Source: Mycolicibacterium fortuitum subsp. fortuitum
Lineage (GTDB): Bacteria; Actinomycetota; Actinomycetes; Mycobacteriales; Mycobacteriaceae
Direction: 5' to 3'
Assembly (NCBI RefSeq): GCF_022179545.1
Contig: NZ_AP025518.1
Location: 6,014,001 to 6,078,000 of the forward strand
DNA: 64,000 nt
Shown: one piece after another, positions 7,674 through 16,316 of the stretch
How the letters are laid out: every line of letters starts with the position of its first letter
Position numbering within the stretch: position 1 is the first letter of the stretch
The notes under the pieces: generated by a model
The model's input: the letters and a program-made list of their open reading frames with translations, nothing else
What the model was told of the DNA's origin: nothing
Database searches by the model: none
Position numbers and translations under genes: made by a program

Positions 7674-8215
7674 TCCTGCGGCTGGCGGCCGGTGAAGGCC
7701 AGCAGCTGGTCCAGGGCGGGCGCACCATCGCCGATCTCGACCGGGTCGTCGAAACCGGCGCGCACCCGCCCGTCGGGCGTGATGATTCCGCGCGCCCACT
7801 CCAGGACACGCTGGGGATGATCATCCGGCACGTCCACTGTCTGCCCGGTGGCCGCGGCGTAATCCCAGGCGTGCACCAGGAATTCCAATGACAGGATCCG
7901 TGCCATCATCCGCGCCGGTGCCTCCCCCGGACCGAACGGCACCGTGCCGTCCACCCCGCGCCGGCGCCACGCCGCCACGGCCGGACCCGCCGCGCCGAGC
8001 ACCTGGTCGTGCACCGAGGCCTCGGTGTCACGGTCGGGAAACTGCGCGCCGGCGGCCGAGCCGATCAAGGTGATGGAGTTCAGCAAGTGGTCCGTCAGCC
8101 CCGCCACGTCGAACTCGCGACATGGTGTCGGACGGGACAGATCACCGGTAGTGACGCCACTCAGCACGCGTTGCAGCACGTCGAGGGTGGCCTCGGCGCT
8201 ATCGAGTTCATCCAT
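7670..8215 (-). CDS. TIGR03086-family metal-binding protein (DinB-like)
   Basis: 181 residues from the ATG at 8215. The N-terminal PTPCREFDVAGLTDHLLNSI and the later EFLVHAWDYAAATGQ carry the histidines expected for the metal site of mycothiol-dependent maleylpyruvate isomerase-like/DinB-fold proteins. It occupies the place of Rv3773c. The start could instead be the ATG at 8236, which would overlap the divergent hydratase ATG; I prefer 8215. The function is unknown beyond probable metal or mycothiol binding. Confidence 0.8.
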   Translation of the reverse strand: MDELDSAEATLDVLQRVLSGVTTGDLSRPTPCREFDVAGLTDHLLNSITLIGSAAGAQFPDRDTEASVHDQVLGAAGPAVAAWRRRGVDGTVPFGPGEAPARMMARILSLEFLVHAWDYAAATGQTVDVPDDHPQRVLEWARGIITPDGRVRAGFDDPVEIGDGAPALDQLLAFTGRQPQD

Positions 8216-8234
8216 ACTCGGTAGTGTCCACTCC

Positions 8235-9050
8235 ATGTCTGACACGTACGAGTCCGTTTCCGTCGAGATCAAGGACTACGTCGCCCAGGTGACGCTGCTG
8301 GGTCCCGGCAAGGGCAACGCGATGGGTCCGGCGTTCTGGGCGGAGATGCCGGACGTGTTCGGCACTCTCGACGCGGACCCGGACGTACGCGCGATCGTGC
8401 TGACCGGCTCAGGCAAGAACTTCAGCTACGGCCTGGACCTGCCTGCCATGGGCGCGACGATGCCGGGACTGGACGCCGGCGCGAAGGCCCGGGCCGATTT
8501 CCACACCACACTGCGCAAGATGCAGGGCGCCATCACTGCTGTCGCCGACTGCCGCACCCCGACCATCGCCTCGATCCACGGCTGGTGCATCGGCGGCGGC
8601 GTCGACCTGATCAGCGCGGTGGACATCCGCTACGCCAGCACCGACGCCAAGTTCTCGGTGCGCGAGACCAAGCTGGCGATCGTCGCCGACGTGGGCAGCC
8701 TGGCCCGCCTGCCGCTGATCCTGTCCGACGGGCACCTGCGGGAGCTGGTGCTGACGGGCAAGGACATTGACGCTGCGCGTGCCGAGAAGATCGGCTTGGT
8801 CAACGATGTGTACGACGACGCCGACGCCTCGTTGGCGGCCGCGCATGCCACTGCCGCTGAGATCGCCGCCAACCCGCCGCTGACCGTCGCCGGGGTCAAG
8901 GACGTGCTCGACCAGCAGCGCACCGCCAGGGTGTCCGAGAGCCTGCGTTATGTGGCCGCGTGGAACTCAGCGTTCCTGCCGTCGAAGGATCTGGCCGAAG
9001 CGGTCACCGCGATGTTCCAGAAGCGCCCGCCCCAGTTCACCGGGGAATAG
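8235..9050 (+). CDS. echA21: Enoyl-CoA hydratase/isomerase (EchA21-like)
   Basis: 271 residues, crotonase fold. GSGKNFSYGLDL and HGWCIGGGVDLISAVDIRYAS are the oxyanion-hole and active-site segments. Asp in DVGSL, where classical hydratases have Glu, suggests the delta3,5-delta2,4-dienoyl-CoA isomerase branch. By position it matches Rv3774. A TAGTGT -10 box at 8222-8227 predicts a start 1 nt before the ATG. Likely role: beta-oxidation of unsaturated or sterol-derived acyl-CoA; the substrate is not readable. Confidence 0.85.
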   Translation: MSDTYESVSVEIKDYVAQVTLLGPGKGNAMGPAFWAEMPDVFGTLDADPDVRAIVLTGSGKNFSYGLDLPAMGATMPGLDAGAKARADFHTTLRKMQGAITAVADCRTPTIASIHGWCIGGGVDLISAVDIRYASTDAKFSVRETKLAIVADVGSLARLPLILSDGHLRELVLTGKDIDAARAEKIGLVNDVYDDADASLAAAHATAAEIAANPPLTVAGVKDVLDQQRTARVSESLRYVAAWNSAFLPSKDLAEAVTAMFQKRPPQFTGE

Positions 9051-9945
9051 GCGTAAAGCCGAGCTCGGCCTTGGCCTTCGCATTCGACAGCGGAAGCCAG
9101 GCCTGCCCGAACGCGGTCGCCGGGTACGAGGCGACCAGTCCGATCAAGCGATGCGAGATCGGCATCGGTCGCGGCCGATGCAGCTTTCGGCTCAGCTCTC
9201 TGGCGTAATCGCCGAACGACTGTGGACGGTCGTCGACGATGTTGTAGATCTGGCCACCCCGGCCCTTGTCGAGCGCGTCGGCGGTGGCCCGGGCAACGTC
9301 GTCGATGTGTACCCACGACAGGACTCCGGGGCCGGTCAGCGCGGGCAGCGCCCACCACTTCGCAAGCCGGCGGAACAGCTCGTCGTGGATGACGCCGGGT
9401 CCGTAGAAAACGCCGTACCGCAACACGATTCCCTCTGTGCCGCTGTGCTCGCCTGAACTCAACACGGTGCGTTCCATGCCGCGTAGCGCCTCAAGGAATT
9501 CGGACCCGCGCGGTGGTGGCGGCCCCGGGTACGGATCGCTCTCGTTGATCAGAGGCGGTCCGTCTGCGCCGTAGCCGTAGGCGAAGATGACCGATTCCGC
9601 GACCACCCGCCTCACCCCGGCGCGTTGGGCCGCTGCCACCAGGTTCGGGGCTCCGCGGCTCCAGAGTTCGGTGGCAGGACCGAAGTCCTTGGGCCGCTTC
9701 GGTCCCCACTTCGGCAGCGTGGTCAGCAGGCTCACCACCGTCTCCGGCGCGAATTCGGCGAGCACCGAGTCGATCTGGCCGGCGTCGAGCACGTCTGCCA
9801 CCACCGGCTTGGCGCCCGCGGCCGAGATCTGGTCAGCTTTACCCGACGAGCGCGTCACGCCGATCACGTCATGCCCGCGCGCGTTGAGCTCACGCAACAA
9901 CGGAATCCCCGGGACACTGGTTGCCCCTGCGACCAGGACACGCAT
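9037..9945 (-). CDS. NAD-dependent epimerase/dehydratase family protein
   Basis: 302 residues. The N-terminal VLVAGATSVPGIPLLREL is an extended-SDR NAD(P)-binding loop; VSWVHIDDVARATADAL and IYNIVDDRP are typical of NAD-dependent epimerases and NmrA-like proteins. The usual YxxxK catalytic pair is not obvious (YGYGADG occupies the place), so it may be an atypical or non-catalytic member. It overlaps the 3' end of the hydratase gene by 14 nt in convergent orientation and starts directly at the stop of the upstream membrane-protein gene, so they form a two-gene operon. Confidence 0.78.
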   Translation of the reverse strand: MRVLVAGATSVPGIPLLRELNARGHDVIGVTRSSGKADQISAAGAKPVVADVLDAGQIDSVLAEFAPETVVSLLTTLPKWGPKRPKDFGPATELWSRGAPNLVAAAQRAGVRRVVAESVIFAYGYGADGPPLINESDPYPGPPPPRGSEFLEALRGMERTVLSSGEHSGTEGIVLRYGVFYGPGVIHDELFRRLAKWWALPALTGPGVLSWVHIDDVARATADALDKGRGGQIYNIVDDRPQSFGDYARELSRKLHRPRPMPISHRLIGLVASYPATAFGQAWLPLSNAKAKAELGFTPIPR

Positions 9946-10368
9946 CTATCGTGCTCCTGCCTTGTCGTCGGAAATGCTGCTCCGCAACGCTATTGCCAGC
10001 AGAGCTGTGGTCAGGACCAGTCCCGCGGCCTCCAGCCAGCCGACCCAGGTGCCCGCGGCATGGTTGGTGTCGATCAGGTGGCTCAACGAGTGCAAGGCCC
10101 AGTGCCCGGTGGCGAACGCCAGTGCCGGCACCCGCCACCGTGGCCACTTGAGCGCCGCCAGCATCATCAGCCCGAGCGGCAGTTCGAACGATGCGTTGTC
10201 GAGGATGTAGTGGTCGTTGCGCGTGCCGAACGCTCCGAGGGTGTCGAAGAAAGTGCCCGGCGCCAGCAGCATGAACAAGCCCAGCGCCACGGAGTAGACA
10301 CCGAAGACCGCGAGGACCACTGCGGGGTAGCTCCGGGTGTGTGTCACCGGTAGCGCGGCGTTGGCCAT
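9946..10368 (-). CDS. Small membrane protein, four predicted helices
   Basis: 140 residues with hydrophobic segments around 16-36, 60-75, 82-98 and 110-130. Polar loop residues include HYILDNASFELPLG. No domain was recognised. The ATG at 10368 is exactly placed 7 nt after a TAGCGT -10 box (minus strand 10380-10375). It directly abuts the epimerase gene downstream (stop and next start adjacent). Confidence 0.75.
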   Translation of the reverse strand: MANAALPVTHTRSYPAVVLAVFGVYSVALGLFMLLAPGTFFDTLGAFGTRNDHYILDNASFELPLGLMMLAALKWPRWRVPALAFATGHWALHSLSHLIDTNHAAGTWVGWLEAAGLVLTTALLAIALRSSISDDKAGAR

Positions 10369-10414
10369 GTCATCACGCTAACGCCGCAGTGGTCTCCGAG
10401 TAGGCTCCAGTTCC
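10369..10414. promoter_or_regulatory. Divergent leaderless promoters
   Basis: Minus: TAGCGT (10380-10375) predicts a start on the ATG at 10368. Plus: TAGGCT (10401-10406) predicts a start 2 nt before the ATG at 10415. Only 46 bp separate the two start codons, so the MocR regulator next door may control both. Confidence 0.55.
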
Positions 10415-11812
10415 ATGGCAGATTCGGGTACCAGTTCTGATCCGGAACTGCTGGTGACCCTGGATCGGGCCGGCAGTACGCCGCTGCATCGCCAACTCGC
10501 CGACGGACTGCGTGACGCCGTCCGCTCGGGGCGGTTGGCCCCCGGTTCACGCATGCCGTCCACCCGCGTACTGTCCGCCGACCTCGGAGTGTCCCGACGG
10601 CTCGTGGTCGAGGCATACGGTCAACTGGCGGCCGAGGGTTTCCTGCACAGCGTTCAGGGCGGCAGCACCCGGGTGGCCGCCGTCGCCCCCGTCCCCGCCA
10701 ACCCGCGTCCTCACGACCCGGGACGTCCCCGCTTCGACATCGACTTCTCCCCCGGCTCACCGGATCTGGCGAGCTTCCCCAGGCAGGCCTGGTTGCGGGC
10801 CATGCGTCAGGGTCTGGCCGAAATCGAATCCAGCGCGTTCGGTTACGTGGCACCGCACGGCCTGCCTGCGGCCCGCACCGCGGTAGCCGACTACCTGCGA
10901 CGGACCCGCGGCGTGGTGGCCGACCCGCGCGCCATCGTCCTGTGTTCCGGCGCAACCCAAGCCGTCGCGCTGCTCGCCCGGTGCCTGGAGGGACCACTCG
11001 CGGTCGAGAACCCGGGATTCTGGCTACATCGGATGATCTTGCGACACAACGGAGTCGATCCGGTCCCCATTCCGGTCGACGATGACGGCATCGACGTCGA
11101 AGCCCTGGCTGCCAGTGGTGCCACCACCGTGCTGACCACCCCGGCACACCAGTCACCGACCGGGGTCGTGCTGTCGGCCGCCCGCCGCACCGCCTTACTC
11201 GAATGGGCGGAGCCGGGACGGCTCGTCGTCGAAGATGATTACGACGCCGAGTATCGCTACGACCGGGCGCCGGTTGGCGCCATACAGGGCCTCGCCCCGG
11301 ACCGGGTGGTTTACCTCGGGTCGACGAGCAAGACCTTGGCGCCCGGACTACGGATCGGCTGGATGGTGCTGCCCGCCCATCTGATAGAGCGAGTGCGGAC
11401 CGCGAAAAGCCTTGCCGACACCGGCAGTTCGGTGATGGATCAGATCGCGTTCGCCCAATTGCTGACGTCCGGCGGCTACGACCGCCACCTCCGTCAGATG
11501 CGACGGCGCTACCCGCCCCGACGCGACGCACTGCTGTCAGCGCTGTCACGGCACCTGCCTCAGGCCGAGGTTCTGGGCGCTGCGGCCGGCGTTCACCTGA
11601 CCGTGCGCTTTCCGCTCGGCTTCCCCATCGACGAGCTGACCCGTCGCGCCGCGGAGTCACACATCCGGCTGGAAGCACTGGCCCCCTGCTACGCCGACCC
11701 AGCGACCGCACCGCCCGGATTGATTCTCGGCTATGCCAACCTCACCGAGTCCCAGATCAGCACAGGAGTGGAACAGCTGGGTCAGGCCGCCCGGCAATTG
11801 GGGGCGGCCTGA
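10415..11812 (+). CDS. MocR/PdxR-type GntR regulator with aminotransferase domain
   Basis: 465 residues. A GntR winged helix at about 20-85 (STPLHRQLADGLRDAVRSGRL, then LGVSRRLVVEAYGQL) is fused to a class-I aminotransferase fold. YVAPHGLPAAR, VEDDYDAEYRYDR and YLGSTSKTLAPGLRIGW are conserved; Lys306 is the predicted PLP lysine. MocR proteins sense PLP or PLP-amino-acid adducts and regulate vitamin B6, taurine or amino-acid genes. No pdx gene is adjacent; the closest candidate target is the divergent membrane-protein/epimerase operon. Confidence 0.9.
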   Translation: MADSGTSSDPELLVTLDRAGSTPLHRQLADGLRDAVRSGRLAPGSRMPSTRVLSADLGVSRRLVVEAYGQLAAEGFLHSVQGGSTRVAAVAPVPANPRPHDPGRPRFDIDFSPGSPDLASFPRQAWLRAMRQGLAEIESSAFGYVAPHGLPAARTAVADYLRRTRGVVADPRAIVLCSGATQAVALLARCLEGPLAVENPGFWLHRMILRHNGVDPVPIPVDDDGIDVEALAASGATTVLTTPAHQSPTGVVLSAARRTALLEWAEPGRLVVEDDYDAEYRYDRAPVGAIQGLAPDRVVYLGSTSKTLAPGLRIGWMVLPAHLIERVRTAKSLADTGSSVMDQIAFAQLLTSGGYDRHLRQMRRRYPPRRDALLSALSRHLPQAEVLGAAAGVHLTVRFPLGFPIDELTRRAAESHIRLEALAPCYADPATAPPGLILGYANLTESQISTGVEQLGQAARQLGAA

Positions 11813-11825
11813 CCGTAAGGCATTG

Positions 11826-11975
11826 TCAGCCGGCTTCTTTGGCCGACTTCCGCTGCGCCAGCTGGTACTTCACAAGAGCGACCAGCGCCTTGGGATTGCG
11901 CGCGAACGCGCCCGCGGCCTGAAGGTACAGCTTGGCCTTCTGGCCCAGCGTCAACTGCTGCTCTTGTTCCGTCAC
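11826..11975 (-). CDS. 49-residue conserved-looking basic protein
   Basis: Too short for routine calling, but with a strong ribosome site, AGGAGAG, 4 nt before GTG at 11975. The protein (VTEQEQQLTLGQ... ending SAKEAG) is lysine/alanine-rich and predicted helical, with a middle LYLQAAGAFARNPKALVALV segment that could lie on a membrane. I believe similar short proteins occur in other mycobacteria, but have not verified it. The function is unknown. Confidence 0.65.
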   Translation of the reverse strand: MTEQEQQLTLGQKAKLYLQAAGAFARNPKALVALVKYQLAQRKSAKEAG

Positions 11976-12031
11976 TGACTCTCCTATCCGAGAACGTGCC
12001 CGAACCCTAGCGTGCGCCGACTCGGGAGCTC

Positions 12032-12757
12032 CTACCGGCCGGAGGCCTGATCGACACTGCGGTCGGCAGGCTTGACACCGAGCTTGCCGACCACATAGTC
12101 CGCGGCCTGGTCCGTCAACCCGTTGACTGCGTACAGGTTGTGCGCATTGTTGTCGCTACCGGTGGGCGAGCACACCGGATCCTCCGGGATGCACAGGTCA
12201 TCGGTCTTGGCGACGTACCGTGAGCCGACCGTGATCGGCGGCGCGCCGGTGTAGATCATCTGCAGGAACCCGCTCGACGGCTTGCCGAACAGCGCCACCG
12301 CGGCGACGTGGTCAGCCACCTCAGCGGGAAGCGGGCCGCTGATGCTCGGCGGCAACACGAACCCCTGCGGAACCGCATCCGCGGTGATGTAGGCCGCCAC
12401 CGCCGCGCCCTGTGAGAAACCGCCCAGCACGATCTTGGTGTCCGGGCAGGCCGCCGCAATGGCCCTGACCTTGTTGCTCGCATCGGCCACACCGTCCGCG
12501 GCAGTCGCAAAGTCAAGTGACGCCGGGTAATTCACCGCATAGACGTCAACAGACTTGCCGCCGGACTTCGCCCGCAACGCATCGACGAAAGCATCACCGA
12601 CGCCGCCGACACCCGGCGGTTCGAACGTCCCCCGAGCAAACACCACCTGCACATCGGCACAGGGGTCCGCGGACGCCTGACCGGCGGCGGCTATGCAACC
12701 ACCCGCCACGAACACCGCCGACGCCACCGCGCTCAACCAACGACCGACCCGATTCAT
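12032..12757 (-). CDS. Secreted cutinase-family serine esterase
   Basis: 241 residues with a cleavable signal peptide (hydrophobic core 8-24, cleavage after ASA at 30). The mature protein starts DPCADVQVVFARGTFEP and has the cutinase nucleophile elbow GGFSQGAA (Ser115); the catalytic Asp should lie in the CIPEDPVC stretch and the His in NNAHNLY. Cysteine pairs are present as in Cut/CFP21 proteins of mycobacteria, which hydrolyse short to medium acyl esters or phospholipids outside the cell. It is a single gene, with nothing coregulated nearby. Confidence 0.92.
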   Translation of the reverse strand: MNRVGRWLSAVASAVFVAGGCIAAAGQASADPCADVQVVFARGTFEPPGVGGVGDAFVDALRAKSGGKSVDVYAVNYPASLDFATAADGVADASNKVRAIAAACPDTKIVLGGFSQGAAVAAYITADAVPQGFVLPPSISGPLPAEVADHVAAVALFGKPSSGFLQMIYTGAPPITVGSRYVAKTDDLCIPEDPVCSPTGSDNNAHNLYAVNGLTDQAADYVVGKLGVKPADRSVDQASGR

Positions 12758-12899
12758 ACCCGACCACCCACGCTCGTCCCGACCTACGACAACTGTTTCG
12801 TGCCAACTACTCCTCGATACCCAAGATCAAGACGGAACGAATCTCTCCGGAGGTGTGATCTACGACACGTTTAGGGGACGCCGCAGGGGATTTCTGTTG

Positions 12900-13811
12900 C
12901 TAGGACGCGGCGCCGACGCTTTGACGCTTCTCCTCGTAGAACCGCGCCCGCTCGTCGACCACGGCCAGGAACTGGGCGAGCTCCTCGCGGGCCTTCTCGC
13001 CCTCCGGGCCGAAGTCGGTGCGGTCAAAGATTCGCCAGAAGCGCAGGACCGGCTGCACCACGTCGTCGTGGTGGACGCGCAGATCGTAGATGCCGGCCTT
13101 GGCGATGGTGATCGCGTTCTGCGCGAAGTCGGCCATCCCGAGACCCGGCATCGCGAAGTTCACCACCTCGTCGCGGATCGCCGTCATCGCCGCGTCAGGC
13201 GCGATCTCGAGCGCCGCCGCCATGAGATTGCGGTAGAACACCATGTGCAGGTTCTCGTCAGCGGCTATCCGCGCGAGCAGCTGATCGGCGATCGGACATC
13301 CGGACGCGCGCCCGGTGTTGCGATGGGAAACCCGGGTGGCCAGCTCCTGGAACGAGACGTAGGCCATGGCAGCCAGCGGCGTCTTGTCGCCTGAGTCATA
13401 CCCGGCAACCGTGTGGGCCATACGAAGACGTTCCAGGGCAACGGGATCCACTCCGCGGGTGACGACGAGGTAGTCGCGCAGCGCAATGCTGTGACGCCCC
13501 TCTTCAGCGGTCCACTGCCCGACCCAGGTACCCCACGCGCCGTCGCGGGAGAATCGCGTCGCGATCTCACGGTGATAGGACGGCAGATTGTCCTCGGTCA
13601 GCAGGTTGACCGTCATGGCCACCTTCGCGACATGATCCAGCGGCGAGTCCTCGGGCTGCCAGTCTTCGCCGTCCAGAAAGGCGAAGTCCCGCCCTCTGCT
13701 CCAGGGGACGTAGTCGTGAGGAAACCACTCTCGCGCCATCGAGAGATGGCGGTCGAGGTTGCTCGCGACGACGGGCTCCAGCTCGTGAAGCAATCCGGCC
13801 TGGGCGTCCAT
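12900..13811 (-). CDS. Acyl-ACP desaturase, DesA1-like paralogue
   Basis: 303 residues, a soluble ferritin-like diiron fatty acyl desaturase. The diiron ligands appear in WTAEEGRHSIAL (EExxH) and ISADENLH-like ARIAADENLHMVFY (DExxH), with TEDNLPSYHREIA as in DesA1/DesA2, the meromycolate desaturases. It is shorter than DesA1 (about 338) by a missing C-terminal tail and loop, so it is a paralogue rather than DesA1 itself. A ribosome site GGGAGGA precedes the ATG at 13811. A TetR-like operator cluster lies about 40 bp upstream and overlaps the probable promoter. Confidence 0.88.
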   Translation of the reverse strand: MDAQAGLLHELEPVVASNLDRHLSMAREWFPHDYVPWSRGRDFAFLDGEDWQPEDSPLDHVAKVAMTVNLLTEDNLPSYHREIATRFSRDGAWGTWVGQWTAEEGRHSIALRDYLVVTRGVDPVALERLRMAHTVAGYDSGDKTPLAAMAYVSFQELATRVSHRNTGRASGCPIADQLLARIAADENLHMVFYRNLMAAALEIAPDAAMTAIRDEVVNFAMPGLGMADFAQNAITIAKAGIYDLRVHHDDVVQPVLRFWRIFDRTDFGPEGEKAREELAQFLAVVDERARFYEEKRQSVGAAS

Positions 13812-13851
13812 TTACAGTCCTCCCAACGTGTTGGCAGCGGCACACCGTTCC

Positions 13852-13889
13852 TAACCTACGGTAGCGTAGGTTACGGAACCGTAGGTTAC
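13852..13889. promoter_or_regulatory. Three-half-site operator upstream of the desaturase gene
   Basis: TAACCTACG-GTAG-CGTAGGTTA (13852-13873) is a perfect inverted repeat with 9-bp arms; a third half-site, CCGTAGGTTAC, follows at 13879-13889 in the same orientation as the second. On the minus strand the first arm contains a TANNNT element (TAGGTT), a plausible -10, so binding would repress the desaturase. A TetR-type acyl-CoA sensor is the likely binder (inference). Confidence 0.65.
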
Positions 13890-13930
13890 TTATCGGTGAA
13901 CCCGGTCGCGCAAAAAGGACCGGCTGCCGC

Positions 13931-14956
13931 TCACTCGGGCTTGGCCGCGGCCCCCTCCAATTGGCGCAGCAACCGCAGTGACAGGAAGGTCATGGCGCCC
14001 TTGTCTTCGAATTTGTCTGCCACGTTGCCGGCGATGCCACCCTGCACGGCGAGCTGGCCGATCAGGTCGAGCTTGAGCTGCGGACTGCCCTCGGAGAAGT
14101 CGAGATCGGCCAGGTCGACCCAGACGATGTTCGGACGGGTGGTGGACTCGTAGACGTACCGCTTGTTGGTGAGGTCGAGCACCACCTGCCAAATGGTCTG
14201 CGAGGCATCCGGTTTGCCCGGATCGGGGATGCGGAACGGCTGCGCGGCGTTGCGTATCACCGAGAACATGCTCGCGATGGCCTCTACCTGGCTGGACGGC
14301 TCGGGCAACCGGTCGGCGTAGTAACTGGCCCGGGCGAACCGATCGCTGGCCAGGGTGGAACCTGGGATCGGTTGATCGCCCCCCAGGCCGGTGAACGACT
14401 TCACCAGCTCCAACTGCTGGTCGAAGGTCGGGGAATTGGTCATGACCTTGTAGCTCTTCGAGTGGTAGACCCGGGCCTTGCCGTCGACGTACTCGACGAT
14501 GGCCGAATCGCCGGACGCATCATCGAGTGCCAGGTGCAGGCCGGGGCGGGCTCCGCCGGTCGGATCGTCCATCTGCACCACTTGTACGTCCGTCTGCGCG
14601 ATCCACGCGACCGCCTCGGCGACGGTGGCGAAATTGTCGAGGAAATACTGCAACCAGATGGCCTGGCCGAGTTGGGTCCGCGAGGCGTCGGGCTCACCGT
14701 AAGTGGACTCGGCCAGCCACAGGATGTGCCCGGCCAGACCAGCCTCGTTCATCCCGTCGACGGAGGTGATGTCGAAGGCCGTGGCGACCACACTGCCGAA
14801 TTTCGAAGTCCAGGCCAGCTTGCCCGAAACCCCGTCATCCCGTTTGACGCCGCGGGGTTGTTTCCACAGATTGGTCATCAAGTCCTTGTGGAAGTCCATG
14901 TTCCTGCCGACCAGAACCGCACCGCCCGCTTCGGGCCACATGACACGCGTACACAT
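13931..14956 (-). CDS. Linear amide C-N hydrolase, Ntn type (choloylglycine hydrolase family)
   Basis: 341 residues starting Met-Cys-Thr-Arg-Val. Removal of Met exposes Cys as the N-terminal nucleophile, the hallmark of bile-salt hydrolase/penicillin V acylase enzymes. GRNMDFH after the start and LALDDASGDSAIVEYVDGK further in carry the conserved Arg, Asp and substrate-pocket residues. The start is set by a TAGGCT -10 box (minus 14969-14964), which puts transcription 1 nt before this ATG; a longer reading to 15055 would bury the cysteine. No signal peptide, so a cytosolic amidase or N-acyl-homoserine-lactone/amide hydrolase is possible. Confidence 0.85.
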   Translation of the reverse strand: MCTRVMWPEAGGAVLVGRNMDFHKDLMTNLWKQPRGVKRDDGVSGKLAWTSKFGSVVATAFDITSVDGMNEAGLAGHILWLAESTYGEPDASRTQLGQAIWLQYFLDNFATVAEAVAWIAQTDVQVVQMDDPTGGARPGLHLALDDASGDSAIVEYVDGKARVYHSKSYKVMTNSPTFDQQLELVKSFTGLGGDQPIPGSTLASDRFARASYYADRLPEPSSQVEAIASMFSVIRNAAQPFRIPDPGKPDASQTIWQVVLDLTNKRYVYESTTRPNIVWVDLADLDFSEGSPQLKLDLIGQLAVQGGIAGNVADKFEDKGAMTFLSLRLLRQLEGAAAKPE

Positions 14957-15045
14957 TCGAGCGAGCCTAGTGTCGGGTCGCGTCGCTGTAAGGCGAACCC
15001 GGAGACCGGTTCTCGTCGAGCAGTTAACCGCTATCGTTTCCAGGT
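14957..15045. promoter_or_regulatory. Divergent leaderless promoters
   Basis: Minus strand TAGGCT (14969-14964) serves the amide hydrolase; plus strand TATCGT (15032-15037) predicts a start 2 nt before the ATG at 15046. Confidence 0.55.
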
Positions 15046-15321
15046 ATGACGTCAACGACGTTGTTCAAGTTGGGTTCCGCGCTTGCGGCGTCACTTCGCA
15101 CGATCGTCGCGGCAACGACCGTGACCGCCGCGGCCGCACTGCCGGGTACTGCCATCGCCACAGCCGATCCGATGACAGTCTGCCCGCCGAACCAGCCGTC
15201 GTACTGGAATGGGCAACCGTGCTTTCCGCAGCCGTGCATGCCGCCGTACGCTCCGGGCATCCCTCCGTGTTTCATGCCGCCGCCGCAGATCGGCCCTAAT
15301 GGCATTCCCGTATTCGGCTGA
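15046..15321 (+). CDS. Small secreted proline/cysteine-rich protein
   Basis: 91 residues. A signal peptide (hydrophobic residues about 8-40, cleavage near ATA/ADP) is followed by a roughly 50-residue mature part rich in Pro and with three or four Cys (TVCPPNQP, PCFPQPC, PPCFMPPP). No family recognised. It is probably disulfide-bonded in the periplasm or cell wall. It lies divergent to the amide hydrolase and convergent with the AraC regulator. Confidence 0.72.
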   Translation: MTSTTLFKLGSALAASLRTIVAATTVTAAAALPGTAIATADPMTVCPPNQPSYWNGQPCFPQPCMPPYAPGIPPCFMPPPQIGPNGIPVFG

Positions 15322-15332
15322 GCTCCAACCGT

Positions 15333-16220
15333 TTACACCTCCCGGCGGCCCCACATCGCCTGCCGATAGGCAGTCGGCGTGACACCCACCCGCTGTTTGA
15401 ACGTCGTGGAGAAGTGGCTGGGCGTCGAGAACCCGACCACACCGCTGATCTCGGTGATCGACATCGGCACTGAATCCAGCAGCAGCTTGGCCTCGGCGAT
15501 CCGTTGATCCAGAACGAACTGATAGGGCGTCATGTGAAACGCCTTCTCGAAAGCCCGCCGAAACACGTCGAGCTTCATCCCCACCAGGGCCGCCAACGTC
15601 GGGAGATTCACCTCGGAGTCCTCGGCGTCGCGAATGAACTCGATCAGGCGCCGCTGGTCGTCCCGGCTCAACTCGCGGCCCCTCCGGGCCGACCGGGGCG
15701 GCGGCGAGGCCTCGCCGTACCGGTCGCGCACATGCAGCCGCAGGCCGTCGGCAAGGGATTGCTGCAGCAGCCGTGCCGCCATGTCGTCGCGCCCCTCGAT
15801 CCCGGTGATGCGCTCGATCAGGTGGTGCAGCAAGGGATCTTGCTGACCTACGGTCGGGCGCAGCGTGCCACGTCCGAATGTCGCGGCCGGGAAGGTGAGC
15901 TGGACGAAGCTGCATTCGGTGCCTGTGGCCAGAGCGGCCGAGCGCAACTCGGCAGGAATGACCCACACGCTGCTCGCACGCGGGATGAGCCGGTCGGCGA
16001 AACCCGCTTCGAACTCGACCTCCTTGGAGCTCACCCGGCCGCCGCGCCAGAGCAGAATCTTGTGATCGGAACCGGAAAATGACCAGTCGGCCGACTCAGC
16101 GAACCGCTGAGTAACAAACTCGATGCCGATACCCAGCACTGTGGCTGCACGCTCGCGAAAACCGTCTCCGGACCCGCCACATCCGATGTGGCCCTGTCCG
16201 GCAGGGTGTTTCATCGACAC
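15333..16220 (-). CDS. AraC-family transcriptional regulator
   Basis: 295 residues from GTG at 16220 (294 codons or slightly fewer if the ATG at 16214 is used). A cupin-like N-terminal sensor region with ALATGTECSFVQLTF precedes a C-terminal double helix-turn-helix: LPTLAALVGMKLDVFRRAF and ITEISGVVGFSTPSHFSTTF, ending in GVTPTAYRQ. This is the standard AraC/XylS arrangement. The ligand and target are unknown; the 288-bp upstream gap contains a strong hairpin. Confidence 0.88.
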   Translation of the reverse strand: MSMKHPAGQGHIGCGGSGDGFRERAATVLGIGIEFVTQRFAESADWSFSGSDHKILLWRGGRVSSKEVEFEAGFADRLIPRASSVWVIPAELRSAALATGTECSFVQLTFPAATFGRGTLRPTVGQQDPLLHHLIERITGIEGRDDMAARLLQQSLADGLRLHVRDRYGEASPPPRSARRGRELSRDDQRRLIEFIRDAEDSEVNLPTLAALVGMKLDVFRRAFEKAFHMTPYQFVLDQRIAEAKLLLDSVPMSITEISGVVGFSTPSHFSTTFKQRVGVTPTAYRQAMWGRREV

Positions 16221-16316
16221 GACAGCGGCTCGCCAGGGCGTTCAGCTAACACCCGACGATCGTAACGTCTACTGTGGCCGGTCCGGTGCGCAAACTCCGG
16301 GCACTGCAGGCGGAGA

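Noticed and set aside
15333..16220. 16317-16354 hairpin as terminator of the AraC gene
   Set aside because: The hairpin lies upstream of, not after, that minus-strand gene.
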